49,935 nt of DNA, from NCBI GenBank assembly GCA_028716385.1, contig JAQUPX010000004.1, positions 1-49,935 on the forward strand, read 5' to 3'. Numbering within the stretch: the stretch's first letter is position 1; the number at the start of each line of letters is the position of its first letter. Positions 17,140 through 25,362 of this stretch are shown piece by piece. The stretch comes from a bacterium (GTDB lineage Bacteria; Hydrothermota; UBA3073; JACQXS01; JAQTXJ01). A program made the translations under genes and the position numbers. The notes under the pieces were generated by a model that saw only the letters and a list, made by a program, of their open reading frames with translations, made no database searches and had not been told where the DNA came from.

Positions 17140-18424
17140 ATAATAACCCGGCAATGTAACCTGTGCTCCACGCAAATTGAAGATTATATCCCCCGGAAAC
17201 ACCATCAATGTCCAGTATTTCACCTGCGAAATAAAGTCCTTTAACTTTCAACGATTCCATTGTTCTGGAATTGACTTCATCCATTGCTATGCCACCGGCA
17301 GTTACCATTGATTCTGCAAAAGGACGGGTTTGTTTTATGTCTATATACCAGTGAATAAGCCTGTCTGCAATGGCGCATAATTCTTTTTTGGATAACTGGT
17401 GAATGTGTTTATCCTCTGTTACTCCTAATTCCCGCATTAACACATAACATAATTTCTTAGGCAAAACTCCGAACAAAGAGTTTAAAAAAGTCTTTTGCGG
17501 ATATGCTTGTCCTCTTGATATAAAAAATTGTGTTAATTTGTCAACAGTGAAATCAGGGAAAAAATTAATAAAAACTTTAGTCTCGGGTTTGGGCAAAGAA
17601 TCAGTTATTAAACGACTCATATCCATTACTATAGGTCCGGAAATCCCATAATGCGTGAAAAGCAATTCTCCTTTTTCCATTGCAATCACTTTGTTCTTGG
17701 ATGTAAGCGTTAATTCAACGTCCGATTTTACCCCTTGTAATTTGTGAAACCAGTTGCCCGATAATTCAATAGGAACTAATGCCGGTTTTGGTTCAACGAT
17801 TCTATGACCTAACTTACGCGCAAATTCAAGACCTTCGCCGCTTGAACCCAATTGAGGATAACTCTTGCCTCCCGTAGTAAGTATGATATATTTTGACCGA
17901 TAGGTATCTTTACTTGTAATAACTTTCCAGTCTTTTTGATAAGAAACCCTTGAGTCCGCTTCAAGCGGACGATTAGGGATTCCTATCTGGTCTGTTTGAT
18001 TTGTTGGAATTATTTCGTTAACCCGTTCAGTTGTTTTTATGTTTATTTTAAAATGAGTAATTTCCTCTAAAAGCAAATCCAGAACTGTTATTGCCTGATT
18101 GGTAATCGGGAATACCCGACCTTTGTCTTCCGTTTTTAGGATAATACCGATTGATTCAAAAAACTCAACAGTATCTTTATGGGAAAAACGCCCAAAGATA
18201 TTATTTAAACATTTGGTATTTTCCCCGTAATATTTATCAAGTGTAATATTAGTATTGGTTAGATTACATCTTCCGTTGCCCGTAACGGTAATTTTACGCC
18301 CAAGAGTTGGGTTTTTTTCGATGATCAAAATGTTTTTTGGGTTTTTGCCGTGCCGTGCAGCAGAAATACCTGCTATTAATCCTGAAGCCCCTCCACCGAT
18401 AATAATTGTTTCGTATTGTTCCAT
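17135..18424 (-). CDS. BaiN/HI0933-family FAD-dependent oxidoreductase
   Basis: 429 aa, a normal family length. N-terminal dinucleotide-binding motif IIIGGGASGLIAG, the family signature GRKITVTGNGRCNLTN (about 41-56), the second motif ILTTGGKSYPQLGSSGEG, and the C-terminal FAD-binding end GLYFAGEILDIDGVSGGYN. Members are cytoplasmic flavoproteins of poorly defined substrate; BaiN acts on bile-acid intermediates, but that is not implied here. The region after ERVNEI is about 20 residues longer than usual (TNQTDQIGIPNRPLEADSRV) and is encoded by DNA carrying a perfect palindrome (17954-17970), suggesting an in-frame repeat insertion. It lies 42 bp downstream of the MFS gene and may be co-transcribed with it. 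Confidence 0.9.
   Translation of the reverse strand: MEQYETIIIGGGASGLIAGISAARHGKNPKNILIIEKNPTLGRKITVTGNGRCNLTNTNITLDKYYGENTKCLNNIFGRFSHKDTVEFFESIGIILKTEDKGRVFPITNQAITVLDLLLEEITHFKINIKTTERVNEIIPTNQTDQIGIPNRPLEADSRVSYQKDWKVITSKDTYRSKYIILTTGGKSYPQLGSSGEGLEFARKLGHRIVEPKPALVPIELSGNWFHKLQGVKSDVELTLTSKNKVIAMEKGELLFTHYGISGPIVMDMSRLITDSLPKPETKVFINFFPDFTVDKLTQFFISRGQAYPQKTFLNSLFGVLPKKLCYVLMRELGVTEDKHIHQLSKKELCAIADRLIHWYIDIKQTRPFAESMVTAGGIAMDEVNSRTMESLKVKGLYFAGEILDIDGVSGGYNLQFAWSTGYIAGLLS
17954..17970. repeat. Palindrome inserted in frame within the flavoprotein gene
   Basis: GTCCGCTT-C-AAGCGGAC is a perfect 8-bp-stem palindrome, extended by an imperfect outer stem (AAACCCT at 17944-17950 against AGGGATT). 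The same core with a compensatory change, TCCGCCT-C-AGGCGGA, occurs at 19898-19912 and 28883-28897. Here it is translated without breaking the frame. Confidence 0.6.
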
Positions 18425-18466
18425 TTATTTAAGTATTAATAAAATATTTACAAAAATCAAGAAAAT

Positions 18467-19702
18467 TTAACGAAACTCTTTTTGTTTGAAAAATATAAGT
18501 ATTAAGATTGTAGAAATTAAATATAAAGCGCCTGTGGTTAAAAACGGTATTGCATAAGAATACTTTTCTATTAACAGCCCTCCTATAGTTGCGCTTAATC
18601 CTCTCCCTATAGACCATGCAATTACAAGAAGAGCATTTGTTAGCGCTTGTTCCTCTTTTTTCACACTTTCCATTGCAAAATTTGTAAATAAAGGTTGTGC
18701 CATATTCATCATAGCGGCTCTTATTAAAAAGGACACTACCGCCAATGTAACATTGTTTGTAATACCCAGAATGATTAAAAATGGTATGGAAAAAAGTTGG
18801 GAAAATATTATTGTTTTTATTTTTCCGATTTTTTCCGCTAAAATTGGCGCAATGAGTAATCCGATAATAGTCATAACCTGAGAGAGACTGTAATAAACTC
18901 CTATAATTTTGGTTGACATTGAGAATATATTTTTGAAATATAAGTTTATAAAAGGAATACTTAATCCCGCTCCAAGTCCAACAAAGAAATTCGGTAAAAA
19001 AAGTTTTACTATGATTGAACGGTCAGGTTTAAGTTGTACGGATTCTGTCTCTTTTTGATAGGCGTTTTCTTTTATCATTAAATAAGGGATTAGGGCGATA
19101 ATAATAAATATTCCGAATATGTATAGCGTATGTCTGTAAGCAAGATAATCCGGAACACCGTATTTTTCCATAATCTCAGGGATAAATCCACCCATAATAC
19201 TGCCTATGACACTTGCTACAAGCGTAAATGCAAAGTTCATACTAAATAAGTAAGGTCTTTCTTTTGGGGTACTATTCCTCATAAAAAAAGGTGCTGCAGT
19301 AATTTGAACAAATACGGAGGAAATCCCGGAAAATAGTCCGCCTAGCATTATTATATAATAATTGGATATTGTTACCTGGATGAAATAAGATAGTAATGCG
19401 ACAGGCAAAGAAATTATAAGGATTTTTTTTATGGAAAAACGTTTAATTGCAATTGAAGCCGGGATTGCCATAATTAAAGTCCCGAGTGTTGTTACCGTGA
19501 TGACATTCCCGATTCTTCCTTCAAGTAATCCTATTGATTTCAGGTAAAGGTTGAATAGAAGCATAATACCGGAGAAACTTATTCCGATAAAGAATGTTCC
19601 GAATAAAAAAAGCCATGCATTTCTTGAAAACAAATGCAAGTTCTTTGTGTAAATATTTATTATCTTGCTTGTTTTCTGATATAGGAAGAATATAAAATCC
19701 AT
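18467..19702 (-). CDS. Major facilitator superfamily transporter
   Basis: 411 aa with about twelve hydrophobic segments in two halves separated by a charged loop (about 205-225, KENAYQKETESVQLKPDRS). The first half has a cytoplasmic loop with KRFSIKK between helices 2 and 3, typical of MFS. No signature gives a substrate. ATG 19702 is preceded by no strong ribosome binding site. The flavoprotein gene follows in the same direction. An inner-membrane exporter or importer driven by ion gradient is expected from the family. Confidence 0.8.
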   Translation of the reverse strand: MDFIFFLYQKTSKIINIYTKNLHLFSRNAWLFLFGTFFIGISFSGIMLLFNLYLKSIGLLEGRIGNVITVTTLGTLIMAIPASIAIKRFSIKKILIISLPVALLSYFIQVTISNYYIIMLGGLFSGISSVFVQITAAPFFMRNSTPKERPYLFSMNFAFTLVASVIGSIMGGFIPEIMEKYGVPDYLAYRHTLYIFGIFIIIALIPYLMIKENAYQKETESVQLKPDRSIIVKLFLPNFFVGLGAGLSIPFINLYFKNIFSMSTKIIGVYYSLSQVMTIIGLLIAPILAEKIGKIKTIIFSQLFSIPFLIILGITNNVTLAVVSFLIRAAMMNMAQPLFTNFAMESVKKEEQALTNALLVIAWSIGRGLSATIGGLLIEKYSYAIPFLTTGALYLISTILILIFFKQKEFR

Positions 19703-19785
19703 AGTTATTGGTATAGAATAGGATGTTTTTCTAAAAGGTCAATTTAAAATTGTAGAGACATGGCGTGCTATGACTCTTTTGTTTA

Positions 19786-19890
19786 GTTAGAGTTCGTGAC
19801 GAAGGAACGTTATACGAAGCCCTTGGAGCTTTAGCCCTTAGGGATTCGTATCCAGTCTGTTGGACTCTAACTTATCCAGCTCCGCTGGAC
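19786..19890. repeat. Nested hairpin repeat with TTATCCAGCTC tail
   Basis: Outer stem GTTAGAGT (19786-19793) with ACTCTAAC (19864-19871); inner stem ATACGAA (19812-19818) with TTCGTAT (19845-19851). The tail CTTATCCAGCTCCGCTGGA contains its own TCCAGC/GCTGGA hairpin. A relative occurs at 1412-1467. This begins a 455-bp gene-free region (19703-20158) made up largely of such repeats. Confidence 0.6.
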
Positions 19891-19919
19891 ATTCTGATCC
19901 GCCTCAGGCGGAGAAGAAT
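19891..19919. repeat. TCCGCCTCAGGCGGA palindrome, extended copy
   Basis: Core 7-bp stem at 19898-19912, with outer ATTCT (19891-19895) and AGAAT (19915-19919) pairing across small internal loops. The core is identical to 28883-28897 and differs by one compensated base pair from the palindrome inside the flavoprotein gene. Confidence 0.65.
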
Positions 19920-19937
19920 CTCTTTGTTAATTTGTTT

Positions 19938-20005
19938 AGAAACTCTTAGGCTTTAGCTCGTAGAGTTTCTTATCCAGCTCAGCTGGGCATTCCCGTGAAA
20001 GCGAG
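19938..20005. repeat. Hairpin with CCAGCTCAGCTGG palindrome and ATTCCC...GAGAAT tail
   Basis: AGAAACTCT (19938-19946) pairs with AGAGTTTCT (19962-19970). It is followed by TATCC and the palindrome CCAGCTCAGCTGG (19974-19986), then ATTCCCGTGAAAGCGAGAAT, which resembles the common CATTCCCGCGAAAGCGGGAAT-type dispersed repeats of bacteria. It has the same order of parts (stem, TATCC, GCTC palindrome) as the neighbour at 19786. Confidence 0.55.
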
Positions 20006-20104
20006 AATCCATTGTTTTATCTGATATTCTGCTCTCCTGCCCACTGATTTGCTGATATTCTAATATGCTGTCTGTTGTCCGTGGCAATATATCTTATCTT
20101 TTTT

Positions 20105-20131
20105 ATTCGTGCTAATTCGTGTTCATTCGCG
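20105..20131. repeat. Three ATTCGYG units at 10-bp spacing
   Basis: ATTCGTG (20105), ATTCGTG (20115) and ATTCGCG (20125) follow one another with a period of exactly 10 bp, one helical turn. This resembles the widespread ATTCGTG-type intergenic repeats. It lies 28 bp beyond the 3' end of the M1 peptidase gene. Confidence 0.5.
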
Positions 20132-20158
20132 GATATAAGCTATCTGTTTTTCGTGTTT

Positions 20159-22072
20159 TCACTTTACCAATATTAACTTCTTCGTTTCCTTATAATTTCC
20201 TGCTATGAGTTTTATAAAGTATATACCTGATGGGTACCCTTTAGCCGTCCAATTGGTATGATAATAACCCTGTTTTTCATTTTTATTTACCAGTGTTTTT
20301 ACGAGTTTCCCGGTTATATCATAAACTTCCAATAGAATTTTACTGTTAACAGGCAATGCATAACTTATATTAGTTTCACAGACAAACGGATTTCGGGAAA
20401 TATTCAGGTTGTAATTTTTGAATTCTGTTTTTGAAGACTCTTCTACGTCAACCTTTAAGTTTTCAGAAAGTATGCGGTAATCTTTATCAAATGTAATATT
20501 CAAAGGCGTTGAAGTTGTCTTAAGTATAAAGTCCTGGCTTATAAGACTATCCCATACCGTATAAACTAATGTGCCACTTGTTGTTTCAACTGTCAATTCT
20601 ATAGGCATTTTAAAAATAGGCGCATTAATTTGAATTTGTTCTATGCGAAGATTAATATATGAAGTATCATTTTGGGTGTTGTATGACCAGCTCCACATAT
20701 ATTTGGGATGTCCCTGACCGTAAATCCATTCATTGAAAAACCAATCTAATTCCATTCCGGATGTAGATTCTGATACGTTTTTAAAGTCCTCGGTGCTTGC
20801 GTTCCCATACTTAAAAGCGGTATAATAGTTTTGTAATATACTGTAAAATAAAGAATCTCCAGTTAAATATCTTAACATATGCAATACCCATGAAGCTTTA
20901 CGATAAACAATCCCGCCGTCAAATAGATATTTGGGGTTGTATATGGGAAATCTTTCCGTTGAATCCCGGTGAAAATAATAGTATGCATTTAACGCCATTT
21001 CATCTTTAAAGTTCTGTCCCCCGTATTTGTATTCCGTATATAATGCCTCGGAATAAGTAGCAAAGCCTTCGTTTATCCATATATTCTTCCAGTCAGAACA
21101 GGTTATCATATCTCCCCACCACATATGTGCAAGTTCGTGAGCAATCCCCGCTTCTTCAGAATTTATAATCCAGTTTCTACTAATCGTAGTCATTGTTTGA
21201 TGTTCCATACCCCCGCCGAAATGGCTAACTGCTACCATCCCGTATTTTGAAAAAGGATAACCTCCAAATTTGCTTGAAAAGAATGTCATCATATCAACTA
21301 CATTAGTAAAGGCAATATGTGCTTGAGCCGAATCTACCCTGTAAATATAATATTTTACTTCTATGCTGTCACTTGAAGGATGATACCAATCTGAAAAAGT
21401 AGCAAATTTTGAAGCAGTAGCTGCCATAAGGTATGTGGAAATAGGATGCGTTTCTTTCCAGTGATACGTAGCTTTATTGCCTGAAGTATCAACTCCAAGT
21501 AATAATCCATTAGAAGCGGCAACAAATCTTTTGGGCACGGTAATATTTATTTCGCAGCCATTATCTGCTTTATCCCAAGGCTCATCAAAACAGGGGAACC
21601 AATTTCTTGACCCCCATGGTTCGGTCATAGTAAAACTCGTAGTTTCGGGAGAGTCAGAATAATAATAATACCCGTATGTCGGAGAGCCATTATAAAACAT
21701 ATCTATACCAAAAGAATCCCCGATATTAAAAGTTTGCCCGGAATTTATCAAGACTTTTCCGGAATCCGAAATTATCGTAAAATTTACTAAAGAATTATTT
21801 ATTTTTACACTGTCGACGTCTAATTCAACCAAATTTAAATCAAAACTATCAAGCCCATTTGTCATACTTTTAGCATCTATATGGCATATCCCTTCAAGAG
21901 TTCTGCTATTCATAGGAAAATATACGTCTAATTTATAATACAAAACATTAAATGTGTGTGTTGAATCGGACTTAAAGTTTGCATATTTGGCATTGAATTC
22001 CAATTTTGTATCTACATAAGATGGGGATGATGGTTTAAGAAAAGCACATATTACCAAAAATATATAATTCAT
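20159..22072 (-). CDS. Secreted M1-family zinc aminopeptidase with type IX-like CTD
   Basis: 637 aa. Short N-terminal signal (MNYIFLVICAFLKPSSPSY). M1 N-terminal beta domain, the substrate-anchoring motif GGGMEH (286-291), and the zinc site HELAH (312-316) followed by MWWGD and the third-ligand region WINEGFATYSE. Aromatic-rich helices follow to about 530. The last 80 residues (from around NYNLNISRNP to KLILVK) are the same FlgD-Ig/type IX-like sorting domain as in the two giant proteases, so it is probably exported across the outer membrane. A strong ribosome binding site (AGGAGGA) precedes ATG 22072. Expected to trim peptides released by the endoproteases. It is separated from them by the flavoprotein and MFS genes. 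Confidence 0.9.
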   Translation of the reverse strand: MNYIFLVICAFLKPSSPSYVDTKLEFNAKYANFKSDSTHTFNVLYYKLDVYFPMNSRTLEGICHIDAKSMTNGLDSFDLNLVELDVDSVKINNSLVNFTIISDSGKVLINSGQTFNIGDSFGIDMFYNGSPTYGYYYYSDSPETTSFTMTEPWGSRNWFPCFDEPWDKADNGCEINITVPKRFVAASNGLLLGVDTSGNKATYHWKETHPISTYLMAATASKFATFSDWYHPSSDSIEVKYYIYRVDSAQAHIAFTNVVDMMTFFSSKFGGYPFSKYGMVAVSHFGGGMEHQTMTTISRNWIINSEEAGIAHELAHMWWGDMITCSDWKNIWINEGFATYSEALYTEYKYGGQNFKDEMALNAYYYFHRDSTERFPIYNPKYLFDGGIVYRKASWVLHMLRYLTGDSLFYSILQNYYTAFKYGNASTEDFKNVSESTSGMELDWFFNEWIYGQGHPKYMWSWSYNTQNDTSYINLRIEQIQINAPIFKMPIELTVETTSGTLVYTVWDSLISQDFILKTTSTPLNITFDKDYRILSENLKVDVEESSKTEFKNYNLNISRNPFVCETNISYALPVNSKILLEVYDITGKLVKTLVNKNEKQGYYHTNWTAKGYPSGIYFIKLIAGNYKETKKLILVK

Positions 22073-22136
22073 AATTTCCTCCTGTTTATTTATAATAATA
22101 TGTGTTCTAATTTTATTCTTTGCAAGTTATTTCTTT

Positions 22137-22239
22137 ACTCTTTCTTTGAGGCAGGTATGACTCATTAGAAAGAGTTATCCTGAGGAGTTCCCGACGAAGG
22201 GTTACTGTAGTTTTTCTTTGAGACAGGTATGAATCATTA
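22137..22239. repeat. Hairpin and 26-bp direct repeat upstream of the riboswitch
   Basis: ACTCTTTCT (22137-22145) pairs perfectly with AGAAAGAGT (22167-22175). The loop segment 22142-22167 is repeated at 22214-22239 with only two changes in 26 bp. Between them lies TATCCTGAGGAGTTCCCGACG, similar to the ATCCTGAG...CGAAGG dispersed repeats of many bacteria. It sits between the divergent M1 and btuB genes. Confidence 0.55.
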
Positions 22240-22255
22240 AAAATGGGGATATTTC

Positions 22256-22284
22256 TTGACAAGGTTAATTGTTTTATATACCAT
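22256..22284 (+). promoter_or_regulatory. Promoter of the riboswitch-btuB transcript
   Basis: TTGACA (22256-22261), 17-bp spacer, TACCAT (22279-22284). Transcription would start near 22291, leaving about 140 nt of leader that contains the complete cobalamin riboswitch. Confidence 0.55.
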
Positions 22285-22290
22285 CCTCGC

Positions 22291-22425
22291 ATATTAATTT
22301 TTACCGAACAGTTAAAGGAAATTTCCGTGAGATTCGGAATACTGCCCCGCAACGGTAATTTTTGTATTTTGTAAAATACAAAAGAGTCCGGTCTATTAGC
22401 TGTTTTGGATAGTACTTTCGGGGGA
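22291..22425 (+). ncRNA. Cobalamin (B12) riboswitch
   Basis: The leader carries the conserved riboswitch core: AAAGGAAATTTCCGTGAGA, then ACTGCCCCGCAACGG (22341-22355), and AGAGTCCGG (22384-22392). A perfect 11-bp hairpin (22360-22370 with 22373-22383, GT loop) forms a peripheral arm. No terminator with a T-run follows. The ribosome binding site GGGGGAGGGG lies just after the aptamer, so control is probably at translation: bound cobalamin would hide the site. The gene controlled is a BtuB-type receptor, the classic target. Confidence 0.9.
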
Positions 22426-22432
22426 GGGGAAA

Positions 22433-24367
22433 ATGTTTTATTTAATTGCTTCTTTTATATTAGCTTCAGATACAACCCATACAGAGCAGTTACCTGTTTA
22501 TAAGCTGGACGAAGTAGTTGTTACTGCTACGAGGATATCAAACGCTCTTTATAACTTGCCAACGAATGTAACGGTTATTACCAGAGATATGATTATTCAC
22601 AGCAATGCGCGTACAGCTGCGGAAGCCATAGAATATGCTTTTGGTGTAACTGAAGTAGGTAATCAGGGAACTCGTGGGGCGGTGCGTAATGTTCGTATAA
22701 GGGGAGGTGCTACCAATCAGGTTTTGGTTATGATTGATGGACAATCACTAAATGATGTGTCTTTAGGAGAAGCTGACTTAGATGAAATCCTGACAGATTA
22801 TGTAGAAAGAATTGAAATTATTCGGGGACCCACTTCTGTTTTATATGGAGCTAATGCGTTGGGCGGAGTAGTAAATATTATTACTAAAAATCCTGAATCT
22901 GCTGCCGATTTTCAAATCTCCGGCGGAAGTTTTTTTACACAAAAATACAGCGCAAATATTAGTATGAAGCAAAATAAACGAGATGCTCTATTTATTGTAA
23001 GCAGAGATGCTTCTGATGGTTGGCGTAAAAACAGTGATTATGGAGGCAATGACTTTTTCGGAAAATTTGGAAATAATTTTGAGCAATTTGGAAAATTAGG
23101 TTTCCGTTTTATATATCATAATAGTGAATTTGGTGTGCCTGGCCAAAATACCACTCCTATTTACGAATATGATGGTTCTCAAGAGAAAGAAGCGCAATCA
23201 CCCGATGCACGCCAGACAAGACAAAATGAGCAGGGACAATTAGAATATGAAAATAATATTGGCAATACTGTTCTACAAGTCAAAACTTATAGTAATATCA
23301 CTAACAAAAGATATGAATATCCTACGGGTTTTACGGATGCCCTTACTCAAACCCATATTTACGGAAGCGAAGCCCAGATAAATACGGTTTATGATGTTAT
23401 TCTGGGAGCTGGTGTGCACAGAGACGAATGTGCAAGAAAGGATTTAACTGTTTCACCTTCTAAAATTGATATAGATGAAAACACTACAAATCGTTCAGCG
23501 TTTCTGCAAAAGATTTCTTCAATAGGCAAAATAAGTACTATATTAGGTGTTCGTTATGATAAACATTCAGTCTTTGGGGAAGAGACTACTCCTCATGCCT
23601 CTATTGTTTATCATATATTAGATAATTTAAAGTTTTCAGCTAATGTCGGCAGTGCTTTTAGATCCCCTACTTTTGAAGACCTTTACTCTCCTTATTCAAG
23701 TTGGACTGCAGGTCCCACATGGATAGCAGGAGATACAAAAGGCAATACTGACCTTAAACCTGAAAAATCTTGGGGATATGACATAGGTATTGAATTCAGA
23801 ATCAGAAATATTCTGTCAAGTCAGATTACACTTTTTAAAAATGATATAACTAATTTAATTCAATGGGCTGAAGTTGATCCTGATCCCAATTATGAAAAAT
23901 GGCGTCCTTCCAATGTAGGCAAAGCATATAATCAGGGAGTAGAACTTAAAATCACTCAATGGATTCTTCCTAATTTAGAGCATTCATTCCAATACAATTG
24001 TCTGGAAAACAAGGGGAAGAAAGAAGGGCAGGAGGATTACAAAACTTTGCCATATACCATACCTTTTAAGCTAAATTATATGGTTAATTATACCAATAAT
24101 GCGGGACTTGGCGTTAATATCAATGCTAATTTCACTGAACAGGTAATATGGGAAGATGATTTTGGAGCAAAAGATACGTTGAAGAGTTATACTCTGGTAG
24201 ATACTCGTATTGGTCAGAAAATACATATCAAAAATCAAAAATCTGACAATCGAATGCCGGAGTTCTTCTTTATAGTTAAAAATATTTTTGACATAAGGTA
24301 TCAGACCAGAAAAGGTTATCCTCTACCCGGTAGAAACTTTAGCATAGGAGCAACGGTTACTTTATAA
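22433..24367 (+). CDS. btuB: BtuB-type TonB-dependent outer-membrane cobalamin receptor
   Basis: 644 aa. Short signal peptide, then the TonB box-like DEVVVTATR (about 26-34). The plug domain (about 40-155) includes VRIRGGATNQVLVMIDGQ and IEIIRGPTSVLYGANALGGVVNIIT. A 22-strand-type barrel ends in ...GYPLPGRNFSIGATVTL with an aromatic-containing final strand. The cobalamin riboswitch just upstream identifies the ligand. ATG 22433 has the ribosome binding site GGGGAGGGG. It is convergent with the polysaccharide operon, the stops being only 2 bp apart with no visible terminator. No BtuCDF or TonB gene is in the window. Confidence 0.9.
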   Translation: MFYLIASFILASDTTHTEQLPVYKLDEVVVTATRISNALYNLPTNVTVITRDMIIHSNARTAAEAIEYAFGVTEVGNQGTRGAVRNVRIRGGATNQVLVMIDGQSLNDVSLGEADLDEILTDYVERIEIIRGPTSVLYGANALGGVVNIITKNPESAADFQISGGSFFTQKYSANISMKQNKRDALFIVSRDASDGWRKNSDYGGNDFFGKFGNNFEQFGKLGFRFIYHNSEFGVPGQNTTPIYEYDGSQEKEAQSPDARQTRQNEQGQLEYENNIGNTVLQVKTYSNITNKRYEYPTGFTDALTQTHIYGSEAQINTVYDVILGAGVHRDECARKDLTVSPSKIDIDENTTNRSAFLQKISSIGKISTILGVRYDKHSVFGEETTPHASIVYHILDNLKFSANVGSAFRSPTFEDLYSPYSSWTAGPTWIAGDTKGNTDLKPEKSWGYDIGIEFRIRNILSSQITLFKNDITNLIQWAEVDPDPNYEKWRPSNVGKAYNQGVELKITQWILPNLEHSFQYNCLENKGKKEGQEDYKTLPYTIPFKLNYMVNYTNNAGLGVNINANFTEQVIWEDDFGAKDTLKSYTLVDTRIGQKIHIKNQKSDNRMPEFFFIVKNIFDIRYQTRKGYPLPGRNFSIGATVTL

Positions 24368-24369
24368 TA

Positions 24370-25362
24370 TTACAGAGAAACGGGAGCCCCACCAAGTTCA
24401 AGTGATTTTTGAGCTGCTTCCAGTATTTTTACTACATTTAGCCCGTTTATTCCATCCGTAATAGGAGTAGTTCTGTTCTGAATGCAAGATATAAAGTGTT
24501 CGCATTCAGCTTTAAGGCATTCTTTTGATGGAACATTAGGTATTGTAGTAGTTCCAACTCTGATAGGAAATGCTTCGCTAAAGGATTTAGATGAAGACTC
24601 GTAATTTATACCCTTATCATATAATTTTATTCTGTCATTTGCCTCTGCATCATTAAAAGTTGCCATTTTCTTATCGCCGACAACCGTAATTGTCCTATTT
24701 TTGCTGGGATCTAACCACGATAAGTGAATATGCGCAATGGTATTGTCCGCAAAATATAAGTTTAAAAATACTAAATCCGGAATACCTGGTTGTAAGTATG
24801 TCCCGGCAAAAGCTACAACCTTATTGGGCGTTTTATTCAATAGATATAATACTATGGAAATATCATGTGGCCCTAAACTCCACAATACATCTTCTGTTTG
24901 TCTGACTTTTCCAAGATTTAATCTTTGAGTGTATATATAATATATTTTCCCAAGTTCATTTGTGTCTACGTATTCTTTTAATTTTCTAACTTCAGACTGG
25001 TAAAGAAGGATATGCCCGACCATAATAATACAGTTTTTTTTCTTTGCCAATTCAACAAGTTCTTCTGCGTCAGTTGTTTTTAACGTGAAAGGTTTCTCTA
25101 CAAAAACGTCTTTACCCGCGGTAAGAGCTTTCTTAGTCAGTTCATAATGAGAAGCAACGTGTGTAGCTATAACTACAGCATCGGCAAGAGCAATTGCTTC
25201 GTCTGCGTCTTTTGTTGTTACGATTCCTGTAAATTTGTTTTTAATGATAGATAATCTTTTTTCATCCTTGTCGCAAACTGCAGTTAAACATCCAAGTTCA
25301 TAAAAGTTGCGTATAATATTGGGGCCCCAATATCCTGCACCTATTACGGAAATTTTAGGCAT
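24370..25362 (-). CDS. Gfo/Idh/MocA-family nucleotide-sugar oxidoreductase
   Basis: 330 aa. N-terminal Rossmann fold ISVIGAGYWGPNIIRN, the EKPF motif (about 92-95, with the catalytic-region lysine), then GHILLYQ. A C-terminal alpha/beta domain contains WSLGPHDISI. The family resembles WlbA/WbpB-type oxidases that act at C3 of UDP-GlcNAcA. With the UDP-HexNAc 6-dehydrogenase of the same operon this could start an amino-uronic acid pathway, but no partner aminotransferase or acetyltransferase is in the window. Last gene of the operon; its ATG overlaps the upstream epimerase by 8 bp. Confidence 0.85.
   Translation of the reverse strand: MPKISVIGAGYWGPNIIRNFYELGCLTAVCDKDEKRLSIIKNKFTGIVTTKDADEAIALADAVVIATHVASHYELTKKALTAGKDVFVEKPFTLKTTDAEELVELAKKKNCIIMVGHILLYQSEVRKLKEYVDTNELGKIYYIYTQRLNLGKVRQTEDVLWSLGPHDISIVLYLLNKTPNKVVAFAGTYLQPGIPDLVFLNLYFADNTIAHIHLSWLDPSKNRTITVVGDKKMATFNDAEANDRIKLYDKGINYESSSKSFSEAFPIRVGTTTIPNVPSKECLKAECEHFISCIQNRTTPITDGINGLNVVKILEAAQKSLELGGAPVSL

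Noticed and set aside
20159..22072. GGGMEH instead of GAMEN as a defective M1 exopeptidase motif
   Set aside because: GGMEHQT-type motifs are, as far as I recall, common in bacterial M1 enzymes, so this is not evidence of lost activity.
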